Source: MGBC163016 sp964649145
GTDB taxonomy: Bacteria > Actinomycetota > Coriobacteriia > Coriobacteriales > Eggerthellaceae
Assembly (NCBI GenBank): GCA_964649145.1
Contig: CAZYOQ010000019.1
Location: 1-25,080 of the forward strand
Direction: 5' to 3'
DNA: 25,080 nt
The position numbers were made by a program, and so were the translations under genes. Below, in pieces: positions 14,459 through 23,400 of this stretch. Position 1 is the first letter of the stretch. Every line of letters begins with the position of its first letter. The notes under the pieces are model-generated. The model did no database searches. It saw only the letters and a program-made list of their open reading frames with translations, and had not been told where the DNA came from.

Positions 14459-15670
14459 TTGAAAACGTTAACGTGGTTGCGAAATATATTATTTGCCATC
14501 ACGCTAGCGTTTTCTTTTTATCCGGTAGGCGCTTTTGCTGATGAGGCTGAAACCTATGAGATCACGCCAGCAGACGAGGCCTCCTCAAGTGAGAATGATC
14601 TTGAACAACAAGACGATTTGGGGGTTATAGTTTCTGCGAATGCCGAAGAGGCGCTAGTCGAAGGTGAGGGTTTTGGGCTTAGCGGCTTTAGTCGAGCTTC
14701 TGCGGGTTCTAACAAATCAATTGACGGAAAATATTTTGGATACAATTTCTATTTGGGGTCGGCAGGCGACAACCTTGAGTGCGTTGTTCTTGATGGGGAT
14801 GTCGCCATTATCCATGTTCCGAATAGCGCCGTTGACCAATTCGGAATTAATATTGACGATTCTTCTTCGCAAGACCTTCTGAAAAGATATCTTATTGCCC
14901 TTGATAACGAAAATGCCAAAGGGGCAGGGCGCCTTGAGACTGTCACCGAGTTTTACTTTACCAATGCAGACCAATACACTAAAGACGGCGTTCGCATAGA
15001 GTTTGACCATGAGATCACAGACGGGCGTTTCTATATTTGTGTTATTGGCGAGGATGGATCAGACGTTACGGCTGTATCTAACCCCAATCTTGTTAAGGTC
15101 TCATTTGCTGATTTCGCCAAGATTTCTGCAGCAGACCAGATAGATATCCAACTTCCAGCCACAGGGCTTGCTTGGATTCTTGAATTTTTGAGCGGCATCG
15201 ACCCAAGCCCGCTGTTTGTCACNNNNNNNNNNNNNNNNNNNNNNNNNNNNNNNNNNNNNNNNNNNNNNNNNNNNNNNNNNNNNNNNNNNNNNNNNNNNNN
15301 NNNNNNNNNNNNNNNNNNNNNNCTTGACCCGAATATGATGGATGCAGCGCGCACGCTTGGTTGGTCGAACTTCAAGATATTCTTCCGTTTGATGTTGCCG
15401 CTTTCTTGGTCTTCGATCGCTGCGGCCACCGTGCTTGCCTTTGCTCGCGCTCTTGGTGAGTTTGGCGCCACCCTTTTCCTTGCTGGAAATTACTTAGGCA
15501 TCACGCGTACGATTCCTATAGCGATCTACTTCGAGTGGATGAACGGCAACACCGATGTTGCGATTTTCTGGACGATAGTGGTTATAATCTTCAGCTTTAT
15601 TGTCATCCTCTTCATTAACCTTTGGAGTCGACATCAAACAAAATATCGACGCGGAGCCATAGACGAATAG
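14459..15670 (+). CDS. modB: Molybdate ABC permease ModB with fused secreted N-terminal domain (interrupted by gap)
   Basis: One frame runs from TTG 14459 through the 100-N gap to TAG 15670. The N-terminal part (254 residues) has a signal peptide ending AFA at residue 27, an acidic linker, a predicted beta-rich domain of about residues 84-230 with no recognised family, then LPATG (232-236) and LEFLSGIDPSPLFV. The last piece resembles the first residues of ModB permeases. After the gap come the EAA-loop sequence MMDAARTLGWSNFKIFF, the LPLSW turn, LAFARALGEFGAT and a final membrane helix ending in LFINLWSRHQ. About 110 permease residues are missing, so the real gap is nearer 330 bases. No clear SD precedes the TTG. 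The fusion is likely but cannot be proven across the gap. Confidence 0.75.
   Translation: MKTLTWLRNILFAITLAFSFYPVGAFADEAETYEITPADEASSSENDLEQQDDLGVIVSANAEEALVEGEGFGLSGFSRASAGSNKSIDGKYFGYNFYLGSAGDNLECVVLDGDVAIIHVPNSAVDQFGINIDDSSSQDLLKRYLIALDNENAKGAGRLETVTEFYFTNADQYTKDGVRIEFDHEITDGRFYICVIGEDGSDVTAVSNPNLVKVSFADFAKISAADQIDIQLPATGLAWILEFLSGIDPSPLFVXXXXXXXXXXXXXXXXXXXXXXXXXXXXXXXXXXLDPNMMDAARTLGWSNFKIFFRLMLPLSWSSIAAATVLAFARALGEFGATLFLAGNYLGITRTIPIAIYFEWMNGNTDVAIFWTIVVIIFSFIVILFINLWSRHQTKYRRGAIDE
15223..15322. other. Assembly gap (100 N) inside modB
   Basis: A second run of exactly 100 N. Frame continuity across it is meaningless because the size is a placeholder. Comparison with E. coli ModB suggests about 110 residues, roughly 330 bases, are missing. 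Confidence 0.98.
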
Positions 15671-15685
15671 GAAAGAGACACACCT

Positions 15686-16792
15686 TTGAGCTTGGAAGTG
15701 AACATACGTAAATCCTTCAAGTCCTTTGATTTGGATGTCGATTTCAAAGCAGCCACTGAAACTCTTGGCTTTCTTGGCGCGTCTGGTTGCGGAAAGAGCT
15801 TGACCCTTCGCTGCATAGCAGGTATCGAGACTCCCGATGAGGGGCGTATCGTTGTAAACGATCGCGTCTTCTTTGATTCTGATCAGAAGATCAATCTGAC
15901 CCCTCAACAGCGAAAGAGCGCACTTCTTTTTCAGAACTATATGCTTTTTCCGAACCTAACGGTTGAGAAGAACGTGGGGGCAGGTATTGGCAAGGATGTC
16001 AGCAAAGCCGAGGCAGCATCAATTGTGGAATCGGAGCTGAAGCGTTTTGGGCTTGAGGGTTTTGCGAAGCGCTACCCCGCCCAGCTTTCAGGTGGACAAC
16101 AGCAAAGGGTGGCACTTGCTCGCATGCTTGCGGCAAAGCCCGATATTTTGATGTTGGATGAGCCTTTCAGTGCCCTTGATTCTCATTTGAAGGGAATACT
16201 CGAGCAGAATCTAGTTAATCTTTTCGACGCTTTTGATGGAACTATCTTGTATGTGAGCCACGATATCGACGAGGCACTTCGCTTTTGTGACCGAATCGCG
16301 GTTGTGGATGCGGGCAAGATCCTTGAGATCGACCTAGGCAATGAACTTGTAGACGAGCCTCATTCTGCCGCTGCTATAAAACTTTCTGGATGCAAGAACT
16401 GTCCAGGCGCGCAATATCTCGACGACCACCACGTTCATATTCATAAATGGGGGGTAACTATTCAGTTTGATCGCGTCGTTCCCAAAGACGTGAAATATAT
16501 GGGTATAAGGGCGCTGTACATCCCAAGGGCAGAAGGACCTGGCCCCAATAATTTCCATATGAAAGTGGAACGCGTTAGTGATTCTCGCTTCGATAGAACG
16601 GTTATGCTTTCCTTTATTGACCGCGAAAACGACGTGGATATCGATAATTTCGATGACGAATTGAATAAGCTTGCCCACGAGCTTTATTGGCGTGTTCCAA
16701 AGAATTTAGGTTTTGATACGGTACTGCCGGAAGCTGGGGATGACTTGTGGATCCATATCCCTAGCGAGAAAGCCTATCTTGTGACTAAATGA
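15686..16792 (+). CDS. modC: Molybdate ABC transporter ATP-binding protein
   Basis: A 368-residue ATPase that powers the ModB channel from the cytosolic face. Walker A is GASGCGKS (31-38), the Q-loop is LLFQNYMLFPNLTVEKN, the signature is LSGGQQQRVALAR, Walker B is ILMLDEPFSALD and the H-loop is VSHDIDEA. After about residue 225 comes a C-terminal regulatory region (AIKLSGCKN, then DVKYMGIRALYIP). It resembles the tail of clostridial sulfate/molybdate ATPases rather than the classical MOP-type oxyanion domain of E. coli ModC. TTG start 15 bases after the modB stop. An AGGAAAGAGA stretch overlaps the modB end, so the two are co-transcribed. Sulfate specificity cannot be excluded from this subunit alone. 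Confidence 0.92.
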   Translation: MSLEVNIRKSFKSFDLDVDFKAATETLGFLGASGCGKSLTLRCIAGIETPDEGRIVVNDRVFFDSDQKINLTPQQRKSALLFQNYMLFPNLTVEKNVGAGIGKDVSKAEAASIVESELKRFGLEGFAKRYPAQLSGGQQQRVALARMLAAKPDILMLDEPFSALDSHLKGILEQNLVNLFDAFDGTILYVSHDIDEALRFCDRIAVVDAGKILEIDLGNELVDEPHSAAAIKLSGCKNCPGAQYLDDHHVHIHKWGVTIQFDRVVPKDVKYMGIRALYIPRAEGPGPNNFHMKVERVSDSRFDRTVMLSFIDRENDVDIDNFDDELNKLAHELYWRVPKNLGFDTVLPEAGDDLWIHIPSEKAYLVTK

Positions 16793-16829
16793 TATACTTC
16801 GCTTGCGTCATGGCATTGGTCTGTATGCT

Positions 16830-16835
16830 TATAAT
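16830..16835 (+). promoter_or_regulatory. Consensus -10 element for moaA
   Basis: A perfect TATAAT (16830-16835) lies 33 bases before the moaA TTG. No good -35 is found at 16-18 bases upstream, though TTGCGT is present at 16803-16808 (21 bases away). Transcription from near 16842 would give a leader of about 27 bases. Confidence 0.45.
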
Positions 16836-16868
16836 TAACCGCTTTTTCAAGATGAAACGGAATGCGCT

Positions 16869-17864
16869 TTGAAAGACTCGCACGGCAGAACCATAGACTA
16901 CTTAAGAATATCTCTGACAGATAGATGCAACTATCGCTGTATATATTGCATGCCTGAAGATGGCATTTGCATGATGTCTCACGACGATATCTTGCGCATC
17001 GAAGAAATCGAACAGATTGTGAGAATAGCTGCGAGAAATGACATCAAGATTATTCGTCTGACAGGGGGTGAGCCGCTTGTCAGAAAAGGCGTTACTCGGC
17101 TTGTAAAAAATATCGTAAACATTCCCGGAATTGAGAACGTCTCGCTCACAACAAATGGCGTGCTCCTCCCGAAAATGGCGAAAGGCCTAAAAGAGGCTGG
17201 GCTAAATCGCGTAAATATCTCACTTGATACGCTAGATCCAAAGCAATTTCACGAGATAACGCGTGTTGGGCAGGTAGAAGAAACTCTTGCTGGAATCGAT
17301 GCAGCGCTTGAGGCTGGGTTCAACCCTGTGAAGATTAATTCTGTTGTCGTCAAGCGTTTAAACCAGGATTACCTTCAGTTCGCCAAACTTTCAATCGACC
17401 GCCCTTTGCATGTACGTTTCATAGAGTTCATGCCGCTAGGCGATAGTTCCGATAAGGGTACAGGTTGGGGCAAAGAGGACGTTATCGCCTCTGACGATTT
17501 GCGCGAGATTATAAATCGTAGAGCAATAGAGGCTGGAATGGAGCCTTTGCGTCCTGCAGGCAGTGACCCTGTTGGTTGGGGGCCTGCTAAATATTACGAG
17601 TTCCCGGGTGCAAAAGGTACCGTTGGGTTTATATCGCCGCTATCGCGACATTTCTGTAGCGAGTGCAATAGGTTGCGTCTTACAGCCGATGGTCGTTTGC
17701 GACCCTGTCTTTTCAGTGACGAGGAATTCGACATAAAAGGTGCGCTGCGTGAAAAAGGCGAGAAAGCTGCTGAAGAGGTTCTATTTAAGGCCTTAGGCGC
17801 TAAGCCGGATGACCACCATGACAAGGTTGGTACCGAACGCAATATGTCTGCAATAGGTGGATAA
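16869..17864 (+). CDS. moaA: GTP 3',8-cyclase MoaA
   Basis: A 331-residue radical SAM enzyme that converts GTP to 3',8-cyclo-7,8-dihydro-GTP, the first step of molybdopterin synthesis. The radical SAM cluster motif is CNYRCIYC (Cys20, 24, 27). The second [4Fe-4S] cluster that binds GTP is given by Cys263, Cys266 and Cys280 (CX2CX13C). RLTGGEPLVRKG and TTNGVLL are standard SAM-binding landmarks. The chain ends in Gly-Gly, the conserved tail needed for catalysis. TTG start with only a weak SD (ACGGA). It follows modC by 76 bases, but a consensus -10 suggests its own promoter. moaC follows after a strong hairpin. Confidence 0.96.
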   Translation: MKDSHGRTIDYLRISLTDRCNYRCIYCMPEDGICMMSHDDILRIEEIEQIVRIAARNDIKIIRLTGGEPLVRKGVTRLVKNIVNIPGIENVSLTTNGVLLPKMAKGLKEAGLNRVNISLDTLDPKQFHEITRVGQVEETLAGIDAALEAGFNPVKINSVVVKRLNQDYLQFAKLSIDRPLHVRFIEFMPLGDSSDKGTGWGKEDVIASDDLREIINRRAIEAGMEPLRPAGSDPVGWGPAKYYEFPGAKGTVGFISPLSRHFCSECNRLRLTADGRLRPCLFSDEEFDIKGALREKGEKAAEEVLFKALGAKPDDHHDKVGTERNMSAIGG

Positions 17865-17883
17865 TCTCGCTTGAGTTTAGTAT

Positions 17884-17909
17884 GTACAACTTGCCGATGC
17901 GAGTTGTAC
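17884..17909 (+). promoter_or_regulatory. 11-bp hairpin between moaA and moaC
   Basis: GTACAACTTGC pairs with GCGAGTTGTAC across a CGAT loop (one T:G pair, otherwise Watson-Crick). The next bases are GAATAATCTAATAAAG, with no T tract, so it is not a standard terminator. It may be a processing or stabilising element, an attenuator, or an operator dyad for moaC. Confidence 0.6.
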
Positions 17910-17940
17910 GAATAATCTAATAAAGATGCTAGGAGCAAAA

Positions 17941-18435
17941 ATGGCGGAGTTAACTCATATTGACTCAAAAGGTGACGTTCGCATGGTGGATGTATCTGCC
18001 AAGCCAGATACTGAACGCGTGGCAATTGCTGAGGGCTTTATTGCCATGCACCAAGCCACTCTAGACTTGATAACAAGTGGCCAGGCCGCTAAGGGCGACG
18101 TTCTTGCCTGCGCTCGCGTGGCTGGTGTGATGGCCTGCAAGAAGACAAGCGACCTTATTCCAATGTGCCACCCTCTTAATATCACGAAAGCAAAGGTAGA
18201 TTGCACGCCTGTCCAAGAAGGCGAGCGCGAGGATGGTCGCGTGGGAATTCATGTGAATGTGACATGTGGTGTCACTGGAAAGACCGGAATTGAGATGGAG
18301 GCTCTAACCGGAGCCTCAATTGCGTGCCTTACGATCTATGATATGTGCAAGGCGGTAGATCGAGGCATGGAGATAATGGATGTGCGACTACTTAGAAAAG
18401 ACGGAGGCAAGAGTGGTCTGTGGGTTAGGGCTTAA
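17941..18435 (+). CDS. moaC: Cyclic pyranopterin monophosphate synthase MoaC
   Basis: A 164-residue enzyme that rearranges the MoaA product to cyclic pyranopterin monophosphate (cPMP). Family blocks in order are RMVDVSAKPDTER, ARVAGVMACKKTSDLIPMCHPL (CHPL at 76-79), TGKTGIEMEALTGA, LTIYDMCKA (Asp134) and LLRKDGGKSG (GGKSG 155-159), the last holding the catalytic Lys region. The ATG at 17941 is chosen over an ATG five codons upstream because AGGAG lies 5 bases before it. It pairs with moaA just upstream. moaB/mogA, moaD, moaE and moeA are not in the window. Length is normal. Confidence 0.96.
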   Translation: MAELTHIDSKGDVRMVDVSAKPDTERVAIAEGFIAMHQATLDLITSGQAAKGDVLACARVAGVMACKKTSDLIPMCHPLNITKAKVDCTPVQEGEREDGRVGIHVNVTCGVTGKTGIEMEALTGASIACLTIYDMCKAVDRGMEIMDVRLLRKDGGKSGLWVRA

Positions 18436-18499
18436 TAGTATAGTGTGTTAATATTCCCTAGGTTGAACTGAAGTTTTAACGTCATGAAAGGCTTTTCAT

Positions 18500-19297
18500 A
18501 TGTCGGGACATTCAAAATGGGCCACAACCAAACACCGTAAAGCGGCACAGGATGCAAAACGTTCTGCCCTTTTCTCCAAACTTTCAAGAAACATTACCGT
18601 TGCTGCTAAGGAAGGCGGAGATCCAAACCCGGAGAACAATGCTTCTTTGGCTGCGGCAATCGAAAAGGCAAAAGGCTATTCTTTGCCGAAAGATAAGATC
18701 AAGACTGCTATCGACAAGGCTTTTGGGTCTGGTAAAGATGCAGCCAACTACGAGACGGTTGTTTATGAGGGCTATGGGCCTGCAGGTATCGCCATTTATT
18801 GCGATGCCCTAACCGACAATCGCAACCGCACTGCGGCCGATGTGCGTTCGGCTTTTAGCCATGCTGGTGGCAATCTTGGCACCAGCGGGTCAGTGGCCTA
18901 TATGTTTGACAAGAAAGGCCAGATTATCGTCGACAAAGAAATTGAAACGGGTGACAAAAAGAACCCTGTAGCTCCTAATGGTGCCGCAGCTGATGAAGAT
19001 GAGTTTATGATGGCTGTTGCCGAGGCAGGTGGCGAAGACTATGAGGATGCAGGAGATGAGTGGATTGTCTATACAGCGCCCACCGATCTTGCTGCTGTGA
19101 AAAGCTCTTTGAATGACCAAGGCGTTGCCACCAAGGGCGCAGAACTTACCATGATTGCCAACAACCCTCAGCCTATCGACCTTTCTGATGCTAAGAAGGT
19201 CATGCGCCTGATTGACAAGCTAGAAGAACTCGAAGACCTTCAGAATGTCTATCATACGGCCGATATTACCGAAGAAATCGCTGAACAACTTGACTAG
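18500..19297 (+). CDS. YebC/PmpR family transcriptional regulator or ribosome-associated factor
   Basis: A 265-residue YebC/TACO1-type protein. The N-terminus MSGHSKWATTKHRKAAQDAK is diagnostic. LSRNITVAAKEGG, the VYEGYGPAGIAIY block, NRTAADVRSAFSHAGGNLG and GSVAYMFDKKG follow. Members have been described as DNA-binding regulators and, more recently, as factors that relieve ribosome stalling at proline runs. Which applies here is not shown by sequence. It is slightly longer than the usual 245-250 residues, owing to an insert with KNPVAPNGAA. ATG start with AAAGG 8 bases upstream. It lies 64 bases after moaC with its own weak -10 candidates (TATAGT, TAATAT). Confidence 0.95.
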   Translation: MSGHSKWATTKHRKAAQDAKRSALFSKLSRNITVAAKEGGDPNPENNASLAAAIEKAKGYSLPKDKIKTAIDKAFGSGKDAANYETVVYEGYGPAGIAIYCDALTDNRNRTAADVRSAFSHAGGNLGTSGSVAYMFDKKGQIIVDKEIETGDKKNPVAPNGAAADEDEFMMAVAEAGGEDYEDAGDEWIVYTAPTDLAAVKSSLNDQGVATKGAELTMIANNPQPIDLSDAKKVMRLIDKLEELEDLQNVYHTADITEEIAEQLD

Positions 19298-19326
19298 AAT
19301 ATGCAAGCTTTGACAAGCCTGTAATT

Positions 19327-19749
19327 ATGAGCGAAAAGAAAAGCGACAAGGATATACGAGAAAACATGCAAGGTGTGCCCCGGTTTAATATTGGGGCATT
19401 TCTCTTGCCGCCTATATGGGGGCCTGCACATGGCCTTTGGATCACTATCCTTTATTACCCGGCATGGCTTTTCATGGACAATATGCTCTATGAGGTTTAT
19501 TTGAATCCAAGCCCTGTGATGATAGTGCTCGCCCTTTCTGCAATAGTGGTCTTGCTTGCAGTGACCATAGCGTTTGCTATTTTCAGCCAACCCTATGCTC
19601 TAAACCGTGCTATGTCGCTTGGAAAGACCAAGGAGAAATACCTTTCAAACCAGCGCAAGTGGGCTCTTGGTTGTGCGATAGGCGCTTTAGCAATGCTTGG
19701 CTGGGCTACCTATTACAATCTTTGCATGCGCGCGTCCATGGGCGCTTAG
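19327..19749 (+). CDS. Small three-helix membrane protein, unknown function
   Basis: A 140-residue integral membrane protein. Hydrophobic helices lie at about 36-54, 62-86 and 110-130. Before the first helix is RFNIGAFLLPPIWGPAHG, a motif I associate with a group of small uncharacterised membrane proteins with Phe-Asn-x-Gly-Ala-Phe-Leu-Pro-Pro-x-Trp, similar in style to DUF2628 proteins. The N-terminus is charged and likely cytosolic, with Lys-rich loop 97-111 also inside. The ATG has no clear SD. A second ATG at 19366 has AAGGATA upstream but would remove only 13 charged residues. It sits 29 bases after yebC and 13 bases before the next gene, suggesting one transcript. No function is assigned. 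Confidence 0.75.
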   Translation: MSEKKSDKDIRENMQGVPRFNIGAFLLPPIWGPAHGLWITILYYPAWLFMDNMLYEVYLNPSPVMIVLALSAIVVLLAVTIAFAIFSQPYALNRAMSLGKTKEKYLSNQRKWALGCAIGALAMLGWATYYNLCMRASMGA

Positions 19750-19762
19750 GATTGAGCTCGAC

Positions 19763-20347
19763 ATGGACGCGAAGAAGGCTGCAGGTGAGGCTGCGCATGC
19801 AATAAGTGACTATCGCAAAGTTGCCATATTCTGTGTAGGCAACAAGCTTCTGCTTGACGATGGTCTAGGCCCTATAGTCTATGAAGAGCTCACCCGCTCA
19901 TATATCTTTCCAAGTGAAGTTGAGCTGCTTGATGTGGGCTGCATGAGCCTTGACATGATTGACTACGTTCGCGACTGCGACTATATAATCACAATCGATG
20001 CAGTGGATGGCACAGGCTGTGATGCTGGCACTGTTTTCGAGTTCGACCCTGATGACATGATGCGCCACTCAGGTGCTACAGCCTCTCTTCACGAATTAAC
20101 CCTTGCCGACCTCTTTGATTCAGCGGCACTTCTTGGTTATGAATGCGAGGGGAAGTGTTTTGGCATGCAGGTAGTAAACATCGCGCCTACGGAAGTAACA
20201 ATTGCGCTTACGCGCCCTGTGTATGAAAAGGTTCCGCTTTTAGTAGATGCCCTTTTGTCTGACCTATACAGCCATGGTATACATGTGAAGTTGAAATCCT
20301 CAGGCGAAGAAATCGAGCCGGGTTTTCATCACGTAATGACGGAATAG
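19763..20347 (+). CDS. Hydrogenase maturation protease (HyaD/HybD, peptidase M52) family protein
   Basis: A 194-residue protein of the nickel-dependent endopeptidase family that trims the C-terminus of [NiFe]-hydrogenase large subunits after metal insertion. The three nickel ligands of E. coli HybD (Glu16, Asp62, His93) correspond to Asp33 in VGNKLLLDDGLG, Asp79 in ITIDAVDG and His110 in SLHELTLAD. Asp in place of Glu is common. VELLDVGCMSLDMIDY and YECEGKCFGMQVVNIAP follow the family order. The ATG at 19763 is preferred to an upstream one at 19697, which overlaps the membrane gene. AGGATTGAG is upstream. No hydrogenase subunit is in the window. It may process another enzyme. Confidence 0.85.
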   Translation: MDAKKAAGEAAHAISDYRKVAIFCVGNKLLLDDGLGPIVYEELTRSYIFPSEVELLDVGCMSLDMIDYVRDCDYIITIDAVDGTGCDAGTVFEFDPDDMMRHSGATASLHELTLADLFDSAALLGYECEGKCFGMQVVNIAPTEVTIALTRPVYEKVPLLVDALLSDLYSHGIHVKLKSSGEEIEPGFHHVMTE

Positions 20348-20401
20348 ATTCAAGACCGATTCAATATTTATGGAAAAGTGCAGAAAAGTTAGCATGCAAA
20401 C

Positions 20402-23400
20402 ATGCTTATAGACGCAATAGCAAACATAATTGACGCATCAGGGTGTGCCGCTAATTTCTGGGAGAAGCTGGATAATAGGCAAGACGCTACGCTTGGCATT
20501 GTCTCTTCGGCGCGTCCTCTTTTCGTTGCTGCAAGGTATGCCCTAAACCCTACTGCCACTTTGGTAGTGGTTCCAGGTGAAGATGCAGCATGGTCTTTTG
20601 CGCGCGTTCTATCTTCATATTTGGGCGAAGATTGTGTGCTGTTCTATCCTGAGCGCAGCGATAGGCCACATTTGGGCGAGACCTCCATTGCTTCTGAGAT
20701 TGGTGCACGCATGCAAGCAGCCGATTCGCTTCGTCGCAATTTACCCAAGATAGTAGTTGCATCGGCTAGGTCGCTTATTAGAAATATTGCACCTCCTGAA
20801 GAAGAGACATCCAAACCTATTCACATAAAAGTTGGAATGGACTTTGAGGCGGAGGATGGTTCAGATCCAGCTATTTCATTAATGCATCGCTTGGAATATC
20901 ACGGTTACCAGAATACCGGAGAGCTTGAAGGTGTGGGCACATTCGCCTCCCGTGGCGGGACTATAGATGTCTATCCGGGAAATCTAGACTATCCAATACG
21001 CTTAGAGTTTTTTGGGGATGAGCTTGAAGAGATAAGGCGTGTTCTTCCTTCAACAGGGCAGATGATATCCTCACTTGAAGAGGTGGATATATATTCTGTG
21101 AGAGAATTGCCTTTCAGTGAGAAGGCCATAAAGCATGCTCGTCGCTCTATAGAAAAAGCCGCGCTTACCAATAAGGCTTTGCGCGATGCATTGGAAAAAC
21201 TCGACGGCGGTCTTAGATTCGATGGCGCAGATATCCTCTTGCCGTATTTCTATTCAAATACATGCACCTTGGGGGCATATCTTACAGAAGATGCGCTTGT
21301 GTGCTTAGTTGAGCCTAGGGCATCCTTTGACGATATGACTCATGCATATGCAGATATATCGAAGACGTTTTCTGGCACCTACTTAAACCCTGATGGCCTC
21401 TATACCCCGCCTGAGGAAATAAGTTTCGGGCTTGGGACACGGGCAAGCTTCGTGTCGATCATGCAATCTAGATCCGAACTTGACGACGATGTCGTAGTGA
21501 AGCGCGTAAGCGTTGCACGTTCTACAGAAAAGCTTTTCGGTAAGCTTCGCAATTGGGTAGACGCTGGAAGCTACTGTCTTTTCAGCGCGCCAAGCTATCG
21601 TTTGCGCAAGGATATCGAGCTAGAGCTTGTCGATCACTCGCTTCCCATCCAAGAGCGACTTGATTCGCTGGATGTGAATACGGCTCCGCTAAAGAGGGGA
21701 CTTGTCAACATAGTTGATGTTGATATTCCGCTTGGAATGGTGATACCTAAGGCTAAGCTTGTGATGTTTTCGCTGGAAGACCTTAAAGGTGCGCGCCAGC
21801 AGACCCACCATAAGCGCAGTGTTGATATAACCGAAATAACATTTCCCTATAGTCCAGGCGATTACGTCGTTCATGAGATTTACGGTATCGCCTACTTTAA
21901 GGGATTGGTGCTGCGGGAGATAGACGGAATAGAGCGCGACTACCTAGAGCTTGATTACGCCGACGACGACAAGCTCTTTTTACCAGTAGAGCAGTTCGAT
22001 AAAGTTACTAGATATGTGGGGCCAGAAGGCCATACCCCAAAGATCACGCGCCTCGATTCTACGGACTGGTCACGTGCGATTACCCGCGCGAGAAAGGCTA
22101 CCCGTGCACTTGCCTTTGACTTAGTTGAGGTCTATTCACGAAGAGCCGCTGCAAAAGGCTATAAGTTCGACGTGGAAACGCCTTGGATGCAACAGATGGA
22201 AGATGAATTCCCATACGAGGAAACACCTGACCAGCTTGCAGCTATAGAAGATGTTAAGGCCGACATGAAATCCGACCATCCAATGGATCGCCTCATTTGT
22301 GGTGATGTGGGTTTCGGTAAAACAGAGGTAGCCGTTCGAGCAGCTTTTATTGCAGCACAAAATAAAAAGCAGGTTATGGTTTTGTGTCCAACGACCATTC
22401 TTGCTCAACAGCACCACACAAGCTTCTCTGAGCGCCTTGGGCAATTTGACATGCGTGTAGAAGTTATCTCGCGCTTCATTACGCCCGCTAAGCAACACCA
22501 GGTTCTAGAGGATTTCGCTGAAGGCAAGGTTGACGTGTTGATAGGAACGCATAGGCTCTTATCGCGCGATGTGAACCCTTGCGACCTTGGCCTTGTGATA
22601 ATAGATGAGGAACAACGCTTTGGTGTCTCTCATAAAGAACAGTTCAAGAACCTCCGAGAATATATTGATATTCTGACACTTTCAGCAACACCTATTCCGC
22701 GCACCATGCAAATGGCTGTTTCGGGTGTGCGAGACTTGTCGCTGATTCTCACCCCGCCACTAGATAGGCTGCCTGTGAAGGTACATGTGGGGGAATGGGA
22801 TCCGGATGTGGTTTCTGCTGCAATTCGAAGCGAGCTTGCCCGCGGTGGCCAGGTCTATTACGTGAGCAATCGTGTTGCGACCATAGATGACGCGCTTGAA
22901 CGCGTGTGCCAGGCAGCACCTGAAGCAAGGGTTGGCGTGGCTCACGGCAAGATGGGAAAAGACGAGCTTGAGCACGTAATGGAAGATTTCTCGGCCGGCG
23001 AGATTGATGTGTTAGTGGCCACTACTATCATCGAGAGCGGCATAGATAACCCTCACACCAATACCTTGATTATTGAGGATTCCCAGCGTTTAGGCTTATC
23101 TCAAATGTATCAGCTCAAAGGTCGCGTTGGGCGTTCTAACATACAGGCATATGCCTACTTTATGTTTCCAGAAGAAATTCCGCTGACCGAGGAAGCTCAG
23201 GCAAGGCTTGAGGCTCTATCTGAAGAGGCAGACCTTGGAAGCGGCATGCGCATAGCCATGCGCGATCTTGAGATTCGAGGTGCTGGAAACCTTCTTGGGG
23301 CAGAACAGTCTGGCAATATGAGTGCGGTTGGCTTCGATTTGTTCTCCCAGATGCTAAACCAGGCCGTCGCAGACGCTCGCGAGGGTGAGACTGCCGTTCA

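Noticed and set aside
15152..15166. LPATG as an ordinary C-terminal sortase signal of a stand-alone wall protein
   Set aside because: What follows (LAWILEFLSGIDPSPLFV) contains Glu and Asp and resembles a permease N-terminus rather than a hydrophobic helix with a basic tail. It stays possible until the gap is closed.
19310..19315. TTGACA before the membrane protein as a promoter -35
   Set aside because: No -10-like hexamer occurs at 15-19 bases downstream.
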